A DNA stretch of 64,000 bases, taken from positions 1 through 64,000 of the forward strand of contig NZ_JAJHNP010000033.1 of NCBI RefSeq assembly GCF_020819595.1, in the 5' to 3' direction. The stretch is from Streptomyces barringtoniae (GTDB lineage: Bacteria > Actinomycetota > Actinomycetes > Streptomycetales > Streptomycetaceae). The notes beneath the pieces were generated by a model. It did not search any database. It worked only from the letters and a program-made list of their open reading frames with translations, and was not told where the DNA came from. The position numbers and the translations under genes are program-made. This document shows, piece by piece, positions 40,519 through 49,169 of this stretch; the first letter of the stretch is position 1, and every line of letters starts with the position of its first letter.

Positions 40519-41178
40519 ATGGCACGGCAAGAGCGTGCGGTACGGACCCGACGTGCTGTTATTCAGGCCGCGGCAGAGGTCTTCGCCGAGCGGGGCTACG
40601 CGGCGGCGACCATCGCGGAGATCCTGGACCGGGCCGGTGTCACCAAGGGCGCTCTGTACTTCCACTTCGACTCGAAAGAGGCCCTGGCCCGCGGTGTGAT
40701 CGAGGCGCAGATCTCCAGCAGCGCCTGGACACCGCGCGAGCTGAAGCTCCAGGAGTGGGTGGACGTGGGCATGGTGCTGGCCCACCAGATTCCGAGGGAC
40801 GTGATTCTCCTGGCGGGCATCCGCCTGTCGGCGGACCTGCAGGGCCGCCGCATGTTCGGCAGTGCCTGGCCCGCCTGGATCGAGCTGTCCACCAAGCTTC
40901 TGGCCGAGGCCAAGGAGCGTGGCGAGGTCATGCCGCACGTCGTCCCCGCCGAGTCGGCCGAGTGCTTCCTCGGAGCATGGATCGGCACGCAGATGTTCTC
41001 CGAGGCCTCCAGCGACTGGTCGGACCTGAGCGAGAGGATCTCCGTCCTCTTCAACCACATGCTGCCGGCCATCGCCACGCCCGCGGCGTTGATCAGACTG
41101 GACACGGCGCCCGACCGGGGCGCCCGGGTCATCGATGAAGCGAGGCGCGCCGAGGCGCTCGTGGCAACCGAGTCCTGA
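40519..41178 (+). CDS. ArpA/ScbR-like butyrolactone receptor (TetR family)
   Basis: The 219-aa product has an N-terminal HTH AAAEVFAERGYAAATIAEILDRAGVTKGALYFHFDSKEALARGVI, almost the canonical ArpA/ScbR DNA-binding domain, and ligand-domain patterns with the conserved Trp (LFNHMLPAIATPAAL; SAWPAWIELSTKLL). Such receptors bind ARE elements and release them on binding butyrolactone. Its neighbourhood (AfsA homologue, ARE-like sites, SARP genes) supports a signalling repressor. A terminator follows the gene. Confidence 0.88.
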   Translation: MARQERAVRTRRAVIQAAAEVFAERGYAAATIAEILDRAGVTKGALYFHFDSKEALARGVIEAQISSSAWTPRELKLQEWVDVGMVLAHQIPRDVILLAGIRLSADLQGRRMFGSAWPAWIELSTKLLAEAKERGEVMPHVVPAESAECFLGAWIGTQMFSEASSDWSDLSERISVLFNHMLPAIATPAALIRLDTAPDRGARVIDEARRAEALVATES

Positions 41179-41204
41179 CAAGCGGCCCTCTGCGGCGAGC
41201 TTGA

Positions 41205-41257
41205 AAAGGGCAGCGTTCTGAAACCGGACAGAAGGTTTCATGCGCTGCCCTTTCTTC
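41205..41257 (+). terminator. Terminator after the receptor gene
   Basis: AAAGGGCAGCG (41205-41215) pairs with CGCTGCCCTTT (41243-41253), with an inner GAAACC/GGTTTC stem, followed by CTTC. It lies 26 bp past the stop codon. Confidence 0.75.
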
Positions 41258-41287
41258 GTCGCCGTTTCTCGTGGGACAGGAGTATGG

Positions 41288-41308
41288 AACAGACTACGTG
41301 TGCTGTTT
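41288..41308. promoter_or_regulatory. ARE-like palindrome, distal to the second TetR gene
   Basis: AACAGACTACGTGTGCTGTTT is an AACAG/CTGTTT dyad whose ACGTG...CTGTTT end resembles the element in the two SARP promoters. Confidence 0.45.
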
Positions 41309-41427
41309 AGTTGATGATCAATTGTCGGTCTTGATGTGGTCCCAAGGCGGCTCCAGGAGCCTGAACAGGGGGCTTTACTCTTCCCGGCAGAAGCTCGCGG
41401 AAGCTGCTCTCGGCGACGACTCGCTTC

Positions 41428-41453
41428 TAAACCAACCAGTCATGCGGTTTAAT
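41428..41453. promoter_or_regulatory. ARE-like palindrome, proximal to the second TetR gene
   Basis: TAAACC (41428-41433) and GGTTTA (41446-41451) form a dyad ~40 bp before the GTG at 41492, a candidate site for either TetR protein. Confidence 0.5.
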
Positions 41454-41491
41454 ATGATCCTGCGTGAGAGAACGGGACGGAGGAGGACGCG

Positions 41492-42154
41492 GTGGTCAAG
41501 CAGGTGCGGGCGGCTCGTACGCGTCAGACTCTCATCGTCGCGGCGGCCGAGATCTTCGCCGACGAGGGCTATGTACTGGCCACTCTGCCCGCCATCAGCA
41601 AGCGGGCCGGAGTCAGTTCCGGAGCTTTGCACTTCCACTTCGCGAGCAAGGACTCCCTGGCCGCGGAGGTGGAGGCCGAGGCCGCGGAGTCGGTGCGCAA
41701 GCTGGCCGAGCGCTGCCGCTCCGAGGCCCACACCTCCTTGCAGGCGCTCGTGGACACCACCTGCCGCCTGCTGCTCGTCCTCGCCGCCGATCCCGTCGTC
41801 AGGGCCGGCTTCAGGCTGAGCTGCGATCCCTCCCGCAAGGGTGGGGCGGAGATGCTGCACTGGTGGCACACGCTGGTGCACGAGTTGATCACGCAGGCCG
41901 AGCGAGCGGGCGAACTGGCGCACGACGTCTCGCCGGAGGCTGCGACGGTCGCCGTCGTGGCCGCCACCCTCGGTTTCCAGGCCGCCGGTGCGGCGGACCG
42001 CGCCTGGCTCGCGGCGGAGCGCGTGGCGCAGTTCTGGACCTTCATCCTGCCGCGGCTCGCGTCGTCCCCAGAGCACGGCCTGGTGCCGACCGGTCCGGGG
42101 GTGGCCCGGACCAACAGCCCGGGTGGGTCCGCTCACACGGTTGCAAACAGTTGA
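41492..42154 (+). CDS. Pseudo-receptor-like TetR regulator
   Basis: The 220-aa product comes from GTG 41492 with GGAGGAGG upstream. The HTH AAAEIFADEGYVLATLPAISKRAGVSSGALHFHFASKDSLAAEV matches the ArpA-like group, but the ligand-binding half diverges from the 40519 receptor, as in ScbR2/JadR2-type pseudo-receptors that sense antibiotics rather than butyrolactones. It is located between the receptor and the first SARP gene, so it probably modulates the SARP promoters in the later growth phase. Confidence 0.82.
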   Translation: MVKQVRAARTRQTLIVAAAEIFADEGYVLATLPAISKRAGVSSGALHFHFASKDSLAAEVEAEAAESVRKLAERCRSEAHTSLQALVDTTCRLLLVLAADPVVRAGFRLSCDPSRKGGAEMLHWWHTLVHELITQAERAGELAHDVSPEAATVAVVAATLGFQAAGAADRAWLAAERVAQFWTFILPRLASSPEHGLVPTGPGVARTNSPGGSAHTVANS

Positions 42155-42282
42155 CACCACGGTGGGGCCGGCTCGCCGCTGCGGCTCTCGGCGATGCCGG
42201 AGCCCGTGCCGGCAGCGGGCGTCCGGCCGCCTCGACGGGTTCTCGGGTCTGCCTGGAATTCAAGTTGGGCAACCGGTATGGG

Positions 42283-42309
42283 ATTGACATACCGCACGCG
42301 CTGTTTTTT
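42283..42309 (+). promoter_or_regulatory. SARP-1 promoter with ARE-like spacer
   Basis: TTGACA (-35) is followed by 17 nt, TACCGCACGCGCTGTTT, and then TTTACT (-10). The -35 and spacer match the SARP-2 promoter at 49170-49196 in 25 of 27 positions, and the spacer is ARE-like. A receptor bound there would block RNA polymerase. Confidence 0.65.
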
Positions 42310-42364
42310 ACTGGGGGGTGCTAGGGGAACGCTTCAGTTGGCACCTACCAGCGGGGGAGACGTC

Positions 42365-43198
42365 GTGGACATCGAGGTACTCGGCACACTCGCCGTACGG
42401 CTCGACGGGGTGTCCATCACGCCGACGGCACCCAAGCCGCGCCAGGTGCTCGCCCTGCTGGCGCTGCGCGCCGGTCAGGTCGTCCCGGTGGGGGTCCTGG
42501 CCGAGGAGCTGTGGGGGGCCAAGCCCCCGCGCAGCGCCCGCGCCACCCTGCAGACCTACATCCTGCAGCTGCGCGAACTCATCTCCGCCGCCCTGGAGGG
42601 TGGCGCCGGGGACGGCACCGGACAGCGCTGCCAGGCCAAGGACGTGCTGCTGACCGTACCCGGCGGCTATCTGCTCAAGGGCGGCGACGGCAGCAGTGAC
42701 GTACGGGAGTTCGAACGTCTCGCCGGCTCGGGGTACCGGGCCATGGACGCCGAGGACTACCCCCAGGCCGCCCGTCTGCTGCGCGAGGCGCTCGATCTGT
42801 GGTCCGGCCCCGCGCTGGCCGATGTCCACACCGGCCCCCATCTGCGGACCGAGGCCAAGCGGCTGGAGGAGAGCCGGCTGTGCGCGCTGGACCAGCGCGT
42901 CGAGGCGGACCTGCGGCTCGGCCGACACCGTGAACTGCTCGCCGAACTGACCGTGCTGGTCAACCAGTACCCCACACACGAGAGCCTGTGCGGTCAGTAC
43001 ATGCTCGCGCTGTACCGCTCCGGCCGCCGCGGCGAGGCGCTCGACGCCTACCAGCGGCTGCGCGCCACCCTGGTGCGCGCCATGGGCCTCGAACCGTCCC
43101 CCGCGCTCGGCAAGCTGCAGCGCTCCATCCTGATGTCCGGCCCCGACACCCTGCCGGCCCGCCCCGCGACGAACGCGTCCGTGGTCCCCGTGGGCTGA
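42365..43198 (+). CDS. SARP-family activator 1
   Basis: The 277-aa product starts from GTG 42365 after GGGGGAG. It has the SARP layout: an N-terminal winged helix (VDIEVLGTLAV, PKPRQVLALLALRAGQVV, LAEELWG) and a bacterial transcription-activation domain (~115-260: YRAMDAEDYPQAARLLREALDLWSGPAL, ESRLCALDQRVEADLRLGRH, ALDAYQRLRATLVRAMGLEPSP). It is ~70% alike by eye to SARP 2. It would activate promoters bearing 11-bp heptamer arrays, several of which are in this window. Confidence 0.92.
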   Translation: MDIEVLGTLAVRLDGVSITPTAPKPRQVLALLALRAGQVVPVGVLAEELWGAKPPRSARATLQTYILQLRELISAALEGGAGDGTGQRCQAKDVLLTVPGGYLLKGGDGSSDVREFERLAGSGYRAMDAEDYPQAARLLREALDLWSGPALADVHTGPHLRTEAKRLEESRLCALDQRVEADLRLGRHRELLAELTVLVNQYPTHESLCGQYMLALYRSGRRGEALDAYQRLRATLVRAMGLEPSPALGKLQRSILMSGPDTLPARPATNASVVPVG

Positions 43199-43291
43199 CA
43201 CCACGCCACTTCGCACCCTCTCCAACAGGAATCGAGCACCGCTCAGGCCCGGCCGTGCAGCGTTGACCCCATCTGGAGGAGGGGGTCGCGC

Positions 43292-44236
43292 ATGTCGTCG
43301 CAGCGAGTGCACTCCGCCCAGCACACCGTCTCGGTCGTGGCGCCCGCCGGTGTCGTCTACGGCCTGCTCGCCGACACCCCGCGCTGGCCGGTCCTGCTGC
43401 CCCCCTTCGTCCATGTCGAACGCATCGACTTCGACGGTGCCGAGGAGAGCCTGCGGCTGTGGTACCTGCGGCACGGCCAGGTGTGTTCCGCGCTCGCCCG
43501 CCGCGTGCTGCGGCCCGGGGAGCGCCGTATCGAGTTCGAACTGCAGGATGCCCTGCTGCCGGGTGCGCCGACGTCCGGCATCTGGAGCGTGGCACCCGAC
43601 GGCGCCGACCGGTGCCTGCTGACGCTGCGCCATGAACGCCCGGCCGGGCCCTGGGAGTTGCCCGAGGCGCTCGAGACGGACGTACGGGCCGAACTCGTCG
43701 CGGTGCGTGAGGCGGCCGAGCGCTGGGACCGGCTGGACGAACTGCTGCTGTCCTTCGAGGACGACGTGTACGTCAACGGCTCCCCGGAACTCGTCTACGA
43801 CTTCCTCTACCGCGTCGAGGACTGGGTCGACCTGGTTCCCCACGTCGAGTCGGCCGAGGTCACCGAGGACCAGCCGGGTGTGCAGGCGACGGTCCTGCGC
43901 GCCTGTGCCCCGGAGACGGGACAGACGCTGGTCTCGGAGGCCGTACGGCTGTGCTTCCCGGCCGCCGGACGGATCGTCCACAAGGAGACCGCGACGCCCG
44001 ACCCCGTCGCCGCACAGTACGGAGAGTGGTACCTGGAACCCGATGCGACCGGGGTGCGGGTCGTCTCCGTCCACCACGTGATGCTCCGCGAGAGCGCGGT
44101 GGAGACCGTCCTGGGCGAAGGCGCTCTTCTCGTGGATGCCCGCCGGTACGTGCGCGAGTGGCTGGGCCGGTCGAGCACGGAGGTCCTGAGCCTGGCGCGG
44201 TGGCACGCCGAAAGCGCCGTACGCCGACTGCGATGA
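43292..44236 (+). CDS. Two-domain polyketide aromatase/cyclase
   Basis: The 314-aa product contains two START/SRPBCC domains: HTVSVVAPAGVVYGLLADTPRWPVLLPPFVHVERI (~10-150) and DDVYVNGSPELVYDFLYRVEDWVDLVPHVESAEV (~155-305). This is the di-domain arrangement of ActVII-type aromatase/cyclases in type II PKS pathways. RBS GGAGG precedes ATG 43292. It starts an operon with the ACAD-like and PPTase genes. No ketosynthase is present in the window, so its polyketide substrate must come from genes outside or from elsewhere. Confidence 0.88.
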   Translation: MSSQRVHSAQHTVSVVAPAGVVYGLLADTPRWPVLLPPFVHVERIDFDGAEESLRLWYLRHGQVCSALARRVLRPGERRIEFELQDALLPGAPTSGIWSVAPDGADRCLLTLRHERPAGPWELPEALETDVRAELVAVREAAERWDRLDELLLSFEDDVYVNGSPELVYDFLYRVEDWVDLVPHVESAEVTEDQPGVQATVLRACAPETGQTLVSEAVRLCFPAAGRIVHKETATPDPVAAQYGEWYLEPDATGVRVVSVHHVMLRESAVETVLGEGALLVDARRYVREWLGRSSTEVLSLARWHAESAVRRLR

Positions 44237-44292
44237 GCCCGACGGGGAACGACCGTACGGCGACCGCTACCACGACGACGAGGAGATCGGCG

Positions 44293-45612
44293 ATGGCCCT
44301 GACCCGGCCCGCCCCGCATGCCGGGCGGCCCCTGACGACCCCGACCTCCTCACCCCCCGCGGACGAACAGGCCGGCGCGGCGCGGTGTGCGGCGCGCCTC
44401 GAGGCGCTGCTCGGCGACCCCCGGGACCCCGGCAACCCCTACGGCCGGTCCGCCCTGTGGGCCGCCGGGCACGACGGTCTGCCCGCTCCGCCCGCCGGTC
44501 TGCCCGGTGCCGGGGAGGTGCCGGCCGCCGATCAACTCGCCCGCGCCCTGCGCCCGCTCTTCCGCCGGGATCTCGCCCTGGCCCATGCCTGGAGCATCCG
44601 ACCGCTGCTGGGCACACCGGTGCCGCACCCGGCAGCCGCGCTGCTCGGGCCGGCGGCTCTCCTCGCGTCGGCAGGTGGCGTCCTGCGCGGCGTGGCCCGC
44701 ATCGTGGACGGCCTGAGCAGGTACGAAGCCGCTGCCCGGCAGTGGCGGCCGATCCTGGCCTCGGGCTTCGCGGACCTGCTGGCCTGCGAGAGCCTGACGG
44801 CCGTGGCCCTGCGGTCCTGCTCCTGGCCGGGCCCGGACGCGGACGGCCCGGGGACGTCGGAGCAGGGGGCCGGGGAGTCGCTCGCCGCCGTCGTGGGGTA
44901 CCTCGTGCCCGAACTGGTCGGTGAGCTGCTGGGCGATCTCGAACTGGTGCTGAACGAGTGCGGTTTCGACGCCGGCACCGTCGAACGGCGCACGCTGGCC
45001 AGGGTTGTGCGGGACCGGGCGTTCGCCCGGGCCGACTGGCCGGCCGCCAGTGCCGCTCAGACCCGCATCGTGCAGGGGCTGAGCGCGGCGGGCGGCTCGC
45101 GGCCGGACGACGGCAGACAGCTCGCGGTGCTGTTCCGGATCACCGAGGCGGCCTCCGCCGTGGCGCCGGGCGCCGACTGCCCGTGGGCCGTCGCGGCCAC
45201 GCTGGCCGGTGCCACCGCCCGGCTGGCCGGTGCCGACGATGCCGACACCGCGGCGCTCGCCCGGATCGGCCGCAGGCTGGTCACCGAGCAGCGGGCGCTG
45301 CGGGTCGCCTGCGCGGCCACCACCGTGCACGACCCCGCCGACCCGGCGGCGCGCGCCCTGGCGAACCGTCAGGCCCTGCTGGTGCTGGCCGCCGCCACAC
45401 TGGGCGTGCGGGAAGCGGCGGCCGGGGCGCGGTTGCCCTTCCTCGGCGGAGCCGGCTGGGCGCTGCTGGCCCTCGGGCGGATCACCGAGCGGCTCGGACA
45501 GCCCCTGCCCGACCGCACCCCCGACCCGCAGCCGGGCGTGTGGGACGAGCTGGCCCGGCGCGCGTCGGACGGCGTGGACTGCGACCTCCATGCGACGAGG
45601 CTGCTGTGGTGA
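44293..45612 (+). CDS. Acyl-CoA-dehydrogenase-like protein
   Basis: The 439-aa product starts from ATG 44293 (AGGAG 7 nt upstream); an alternative ATG at 44233 overlaps the cyclase stop and adds 20 Thr/Arg-rich residues. The middle and C-terminal parts look like the helical half of acyl-CoA dehydrogenases (LLASAGGVLRGVARIVDGLSRYEAAARQW, VGYLVPELVGELLGDLELVLNECG, then long Ala-rich helices), but I cannot place the FAD-binding beta domain or the catalytic base. It may be a catalytically altered relative. Its place between an aromatase and a PPTase suggests a role in polyketide or acyl-starter metabolism. Confidence 0.5.
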   Translation: MALTRPAPHAGRPLTTPTSSPPADEQAGAARCAARLEALLGDPRDPGNPYGRSALWAAGHDGLPAPPAGLPGAGEVPAADQLARALRPLFRRDLALAHAWSIRPLLGTPVPHPAAALLGPAALLASAGGVLRGVARIVDGLSRYEAAARQWRPILASGFADLLACESLTAVALRSCSWPGPDADGPGTSEQGAGESLAAVVGYLVPELVGELLGDLELVLNECGFDAGTVERRTLARVVRDRAFARADWPAASAAQTRIVQGLSAAGGSRPDDGRQLAVLFRITEAASAVAPGADCPWAVAATLAGATARLAGADDADTAALARIGRRLVTEQRALRVACAATTVHDPADPAARALANRQALLVLAAATLGVREAAAGARLPFLGGAGWALLALGRITERLGQPLPDRTPDPQPGVWDELARRASDGVDCDLHATRLLW

Positions 45613-46499
45613 GCGGAAGGAGCGCGGCGCACGGCCGCACACCGGTGCCGCCGTTCCCGCCGCCCTGCCATGTTCCCGGGCCGGACGGGCCGTGGGAGGA
45701 GGTCCAGGAGCGGATCGAGCGGACGGGCAGGGCGGTGGTGCACACCACGTGGGGCCAGTGGCTGACACCTGCCCTGCTCGATCCCGGGCTGCGCACGCTG
45801 CTCGGCCGTGACTGGCCCCGCTACCGGCAGCATCCCGCCCCGGCCGGCCGGCTGAGCCTCGCCGTCTCCCGGGTGGTTCTCAAGCACACGGCCGCCGCGG
45901 CTCTCCAGGTCCCCGCCGAACGGCTCGACCTCGCCTATCTGCCGGGCGGGCGGCCCGTGCTGCGCGGGCTCGGCGCGGATCTGCAGGTGAGCCTCAGCCA
46001 CACCGACGAGCTGATCGTGGTCGGCGTCAGCCGTGCCGGGCCGGTCGGCGTGGACGCCGAGCCCGCCGGGCGCCGGATCTCCTTCGAGGCGCTGCGCGAC
46101 CACGTGTGCACCGCCGAGGAGGCCGAACTGCTCGCGGCCCTGCCCGAGGAGGAGCGCACCGAGGGGTTCCTGCGCCTGTGGACGCTGAAGGAGGCGTACA
46201 CCAAGGCGCTCGGGCACGGCATGCGGCGCCGGTTCTCGGCGTTCGGCTTCGGGCGGGACGCGGCGGGAACCGTCCGGCTCACCGGGGACACGGCCGGGGA
46301 GTGGGCCTTTGCCACCCATCTCGTCGAGGAGCGCTTCCTGGTGAGCGAGGCCCACCGGCAGGACGCCGCGCCGGCGGCGCCGGGCGGGGCCCGGGCCCCG
46401 TCATCCGCGGACGAACCGGGGCGGCCGCCCTCGGCGGAGCCGCCGCACGGCGCCCGGGTCATCGGCTTTCCGGGGCGGCAAAGCCCCGGGCAGCGATGA
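45609..46499 (+). CDS. Sfp-type 4'-phosphopantetheinyl transferase 1
   Basis: The 296-aa product is from GTG 45609, overlapping the previous stop. It has both Sfp signature motifs: VGVDAEP (metal-binding Asp/Glu) and FLRLWTLKEAYTKALG, plus SLSHTDELIVVGVS between. It transfers phosphopantetheine to carrier proteins; likely targets are the tandem ACP at 50152 and the PCP of the NRPS. The last ~50 residues are a Pro/Ala-rich tail not needed for the fold. It is one of two such enzymes in this region. Confidence 0.9.
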   Translation: MSGRSAAHGRTPVPPFPPPCHVPGPDGPWEEVQERIERTGRAVVHTTWGQWLTPALLDPGLRTLLGRDWPRYRQHPAPAGRLSLAVSRVVLKHTAAAALQVPAERLDLAYLPGGRPVLRGLGADLQVSLSHTDELIVVGVSRAGPVGVDAEPAGRRISFEALRDHVCTAEEAELLAALPEEERTEGFLRLWTLKEAYTKALGHGMRRRFSAFGFGRDAAGTVRLTGDTAGEWAFATHLVEERFLVSEAHRQDAAPAAPGGARAPSSADEPGRPPSAEPPHGARVIGFPGRQSPGQR

Positions 46500-46573
46500 G
46501 CGGACGCGTCGGGCGGGGCTGGCCGGCCCTGCCCGAACGCGCTGTGCAGAAACGATTCGAAAAGGAGGTCGGG

Positions 46574-46627
46574 GTGTCGGACACGGCTGCTGCGGCAGAG
46601 GTGTCCGGCACGCCGGGGAGCGGATGA
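46574..46627 (+). CDS. Possible 17-aa leader peptide
   Basis: The GTG at 46574 follows a near-perfect Shine-Dalgarno (AAAGGAGGT, 4 nt spacing), and its stop overlaps the ATG of the next gene (GGATGA, ATG 46624). The short Ala/Ser/Gly-rich product is probably meaningful only as a translational coupler for the condensation-like protein, whose own start has a weaker RBS. Confidence 0.4.
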   Translation: MSDTAAAAEVSGTPGSG

Positions 46628-48669
46628 GGAGTCATCACTCGCACGGGGGCGCCGTCCTCGCCGTGGTGCACGAGCCGCTCGGCACCCAGGCCTGGTCGCC
46701 GCTCGTCTTCGAGCTGTGCGGACTGGGCCGCGCGGATGCCGAGGCGGTCGCCGCGCGCGTCGCCGAGCGCCATCGGGCGTACGACGTCGAACTGGACGAC
46801 GTACCGGACGCCGCGCGCTCCGGTCGGTATCTCCTGCGGCTCGCCCCCCGCGGCCCGGGCGAACCCGGCGGGCCGCTCACCGACGACCTGCTGGCCGACC
46901 TGCTGGCGCCGCTCGCGGCGGGCACCATCCCCGTGACCGGGCATCAGCGGGCACTGCTCGCGGCGGCGGTCGGCGATCAGGGCGGCCCCGGCCGGCACGT
47001 GGAGCAGATCTTCTGGGACTGGACGGGGCCGCTGGACCTCAGCCGGTTCATCACCGCCTGGCAGTCCGTCGCCGAGCGGGAGGCGGTGCTGCGGGCTTCC
47101 TTCGACTGGACCGGCGCCGCCCGCCTGGTGCTCCACGACCGCGCGGTCGTGGAGGTCGTACGCCATGTGCAGGCCGACGTCGGCTGGAGCGAACTGCTCC
47201 GGCAGGACCGCGCCCGCGGCTTCGAGCTGTACCGGCCGGGTCTGCTGCGCGTCTCCCTGCTCGACGGGCCGTCGGACACGTCCGGCCCCGGGCGGTCGCC
47301 CACCCGGCTGCTGGTGACGTATCACCGGGCTCTGCTCGACGAGCGCGGCGCGCGTCTGCTGGTGCGGCAGTTCTACCGTTCCTACCTCGCCGGCGGCGTG
47401 CTGCCCGGCGGTGACCGGCGGCCCGACATCCGGGACCACGCCCAGTGGCTGACCCGCCAGGAGCCGGCCGGGGCCCGGGAGTTCTGGGCGGCGGCCGCAC
47501 CGCCTGCCGGCGCAGCCGTCAGCCCGGGCCGCCCCGGCGGGCCACCGCGGCACACCGAGGGGCCGGGCCGGATCCAGCGCAGGCTCAGGCCGCCCCAGAC
47601 CTCCCGGCTGCGCTCCTGGGCCGCGGGCCGGGGGGCGGGGGAGAGCAGCGCCCTGCACGTGGTGTGGGCCCTGTTGCTGTACCGGGCGGCCGGGGCCGAC
47701 GGCCCGCTGCCGGTGGCCTTCGGCGTGCACCTGTCCGGGCGGGACATGTCACTGCGGGCCGCGGCCGACGTACCCGGACTGCTGGGCAACCCGCTGCCGA
47801 TGACGGTCACCGTGGACCCCGCCGCGCCGCTGGTGGACCTGCTGCTGCAGGTACGGGACGCCGCGCTCGACCTCAGCCCCTACGCCTGGGTCTGCGCCGA
47901 CCAGATCCGGGAGTGGAGCGGGCGCGCCCCCGGAGCCGACCTCACCGAGACCACCGTCCGCTTCGACAGCCACCCCGAACTGCCCGAGAACCTGCGGGCC
48001 GAACTGGCGGCGCAGGGCATCCGGGTGGGCGTGCCGCAGAGCGCCGGTGGTGACACGACCCTGCCGGTCACGCTCGTCGCCCACTACGACGCCGAGGGCG
48101 CCCTCGTGCTGACCGCCCTGTACGACCGGGCCAGGTTCACCGACACCGACGCCTCCGGCACCCTCTCGCAGTGCCTGCGACTGCTGCGCAGTCTGCCCGA
48201 GCACCCGGACGAGGGGTTCACCGTCGGCGACGCCCTGCGGTTGCTGAGCATCTCCGAGGTGCCCCGAGTGACACCGTCCGAACCCGGCGGCACCGGGCTC
48301 GCGCTCACGGTGCTGCGGGCCGGGGACCCCGAGGCGGACGTCGTGTGCCTGGTCACCGTCCCCGGCGTCACACCGGGTGTGTACGACGCGCTCATGCGCG
48401 AGCACGAGGGGCCGGAGCGCATCGTGTCGCTCAGTGTGACGGGCCGGCCGGTACCACCCGATCCCCTGCGGGAACTGCTCGGTGACGGGCGGCGGCTGAC
48501 CCTGTGCGGTGCCGGTCCGGCCGGTCGGGTCGCCCATGAGATCGCCCGGCGTACGGCGGAGCGGACGGGCGAGGCTCCGGCCGTGGTGATGACCGGGGTC
48601 GGCGGTGCGGCCGAGAGCGCGGAGGCGTTGTCCCGGGCCCTGCGGGCGGTGCGGGCGCGCAGCGCCTGA
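46624..48669 (+). CDS. Condensation-like protein with C-terminal thioesterase-like part (copy 1)
   Basis: The 681-aa product has an unrecognised ~100-residue N-terminal domain, then an NRPS condensation-type fold. VTGHQRALLAAAV is followed by the active-site loop YHRALLDERG (~233-241), where HHxxxDG has become HRxxxDE, and later DTTLPVTLVAHYDAEGALVLTALYDRARF, the usual C-domain end. The last ~120 residues look like the first half of an alpha/beta-hydrolase thioesterase, but the nucleophile elbow GxSxG reads GAGPAG. The catalytic second His is replaced by Arg, and the Ser is absent, so ordinary amide synthesis or release is unlikely. A paralogue is at 54382. Confidence 0.7.
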   Translation: MRSHHSHGGAVLAVVHEPLGTQAWSPLVFELCGLGRADAEAVAARVAERHRAYDVELDDVPDAARSGRYLLRLAPRGPGEPGGPLTDDLLADLLAPLAAGTIPVTGHQRALLAAAVGDQGGPGRHVEQIFWDWTGPLDLSRFITAWQSVAEREAVLRASFDWTGAARLVLHDRAVVEVVRHVQADVGWSELLRQDRARGFELYRPGLLRVSLLDGPSDTSGPGRSPTRLLVTYHRALLDERGARLLVRQFYRSYLAGGVLPGGDRRPDIRDHAQWLTRQEPAGAREFWAAAAPPAGAAVSPGRPGGPPRHTEGPGRIQRRLRPPQTSRLRSWAAGRGAGESSALHVVWALLLYRAAGADGPLPVAFGVHLSGRDMSLRAAADVPGLLGNPLPMTVTVDPAAPLVDLLLQVRDAALDLSPYAWVCADQIREWSGRAPGADLTETTVRFDSHPELPENLRAELAAQGIRVGVPQSAGGDTTLPVTLVAHYDAEGALVLTALYDRARFTDTDASGTLSQCLRLLRSLPEHPDEGFTVGDALRLLSISEVPRVTPSEPGGTGLALTVLRAGDPEADVVCLVTVPGVTPGVYDALMREHEGPERIVSLSVTGRPVPPDPLRELLGDGRRLTLCGAGPAGRVAHEIARRTAERTGEAPAVVMTGVGGAAESAEALSRALRAVRARSA

Positions 48670-48687
48670 CCGGTGGCGTCGCCGCAT

Positions 48688-48716
48688 GTTCGAGCGGGCC
48701 GAGAGCACCCCTTGAG
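48688..48716 (+). promoter_or_regulatory. SARP-type repeats upstream of the epsilon-subunit gene
   Basis: GTTCGAG (48688), CCGAGAG (48699) and CCTTGAG (48710) share N4-GAG at an exact 11-bp period and end 36 bp before the ATG at 48753. Confidence 0.55.
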
Positions 48717-48752
48717 TGCCATGACCGACGGTGGCCGAAAAGGGGAGGCGGC

Positions 48753-48953
48753 ATGGGCGACACGGACCGCGGGGAACCCGCTCTGCGCGTCGAGCGCGGC
48801 ACGGCGACCGAGGAGGAACTGGCCGCCCTGACCGTCGTACTGCTGGCCCTGCGCGGCCGTCGACCGGCCGAGGACGCACAGCCGCGGCCGGTCGACGGCC
48901 CGCGCTGGTGGTGGCGGCCGGGGGGCTACCGGGGATCGCGCAGCTGGCATTGA
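48753..48953 (+). CDS. accE: Acyl-CoA carboxylase epsilon subunit
   Basis: The 66-aa product has LRVERGTATEEELAALTVVLLAL, the defining first half of epsilon subunits, then a Trp-rich tail (PRWWWRPGGYRGSRSW). GGGGAGG precedes the ATG. Epsilon subunits stabilise actinobacterial acetyl/propionyl-CoA carboxylases that supply malonyl- or methylmalonyl-CoA extender units. No alpha or beta subunit is in the window, so those would be encoded beyond 64 kb or on the chromosome. An N4-GAG array upstream suggests SARP control together with polyketide production. Confidence 0.8.
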   Translation: MGDTDRGEPALRVERGTATEEELAALTVVLLALRGRRPAEDAQPRPVDGPRWWWRPGGYRGSRSWH

Positions 48954-49169
48954 ACCTCTTGGTCTGTTTACTGGTAGCTCCTAAAGGGTTAGTGGTCTGT
49001 TCTCTCCCGACGATTTCTCCCCTTTTGGGGGGCACGTATCAGCCTGAGGTCGGGCATGCGGGTCGCCAAGCTGGCCTGTAGCTTGATGAGTTGGCTGGTG
49101 GGCGACCGTCTTCGAGGCTTGCTGCACTTCCGCTTGAAGATCAAAAAAACAGGGTGAGCGGTCTCGTAT

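Noticed and set aside
42308..44206. 632-codon minus-strand ORF opposite SARP 1 and the aromatase
   Set aside because: Both + strand genes are unmistakable by motif; the minus frame is low-complexity.
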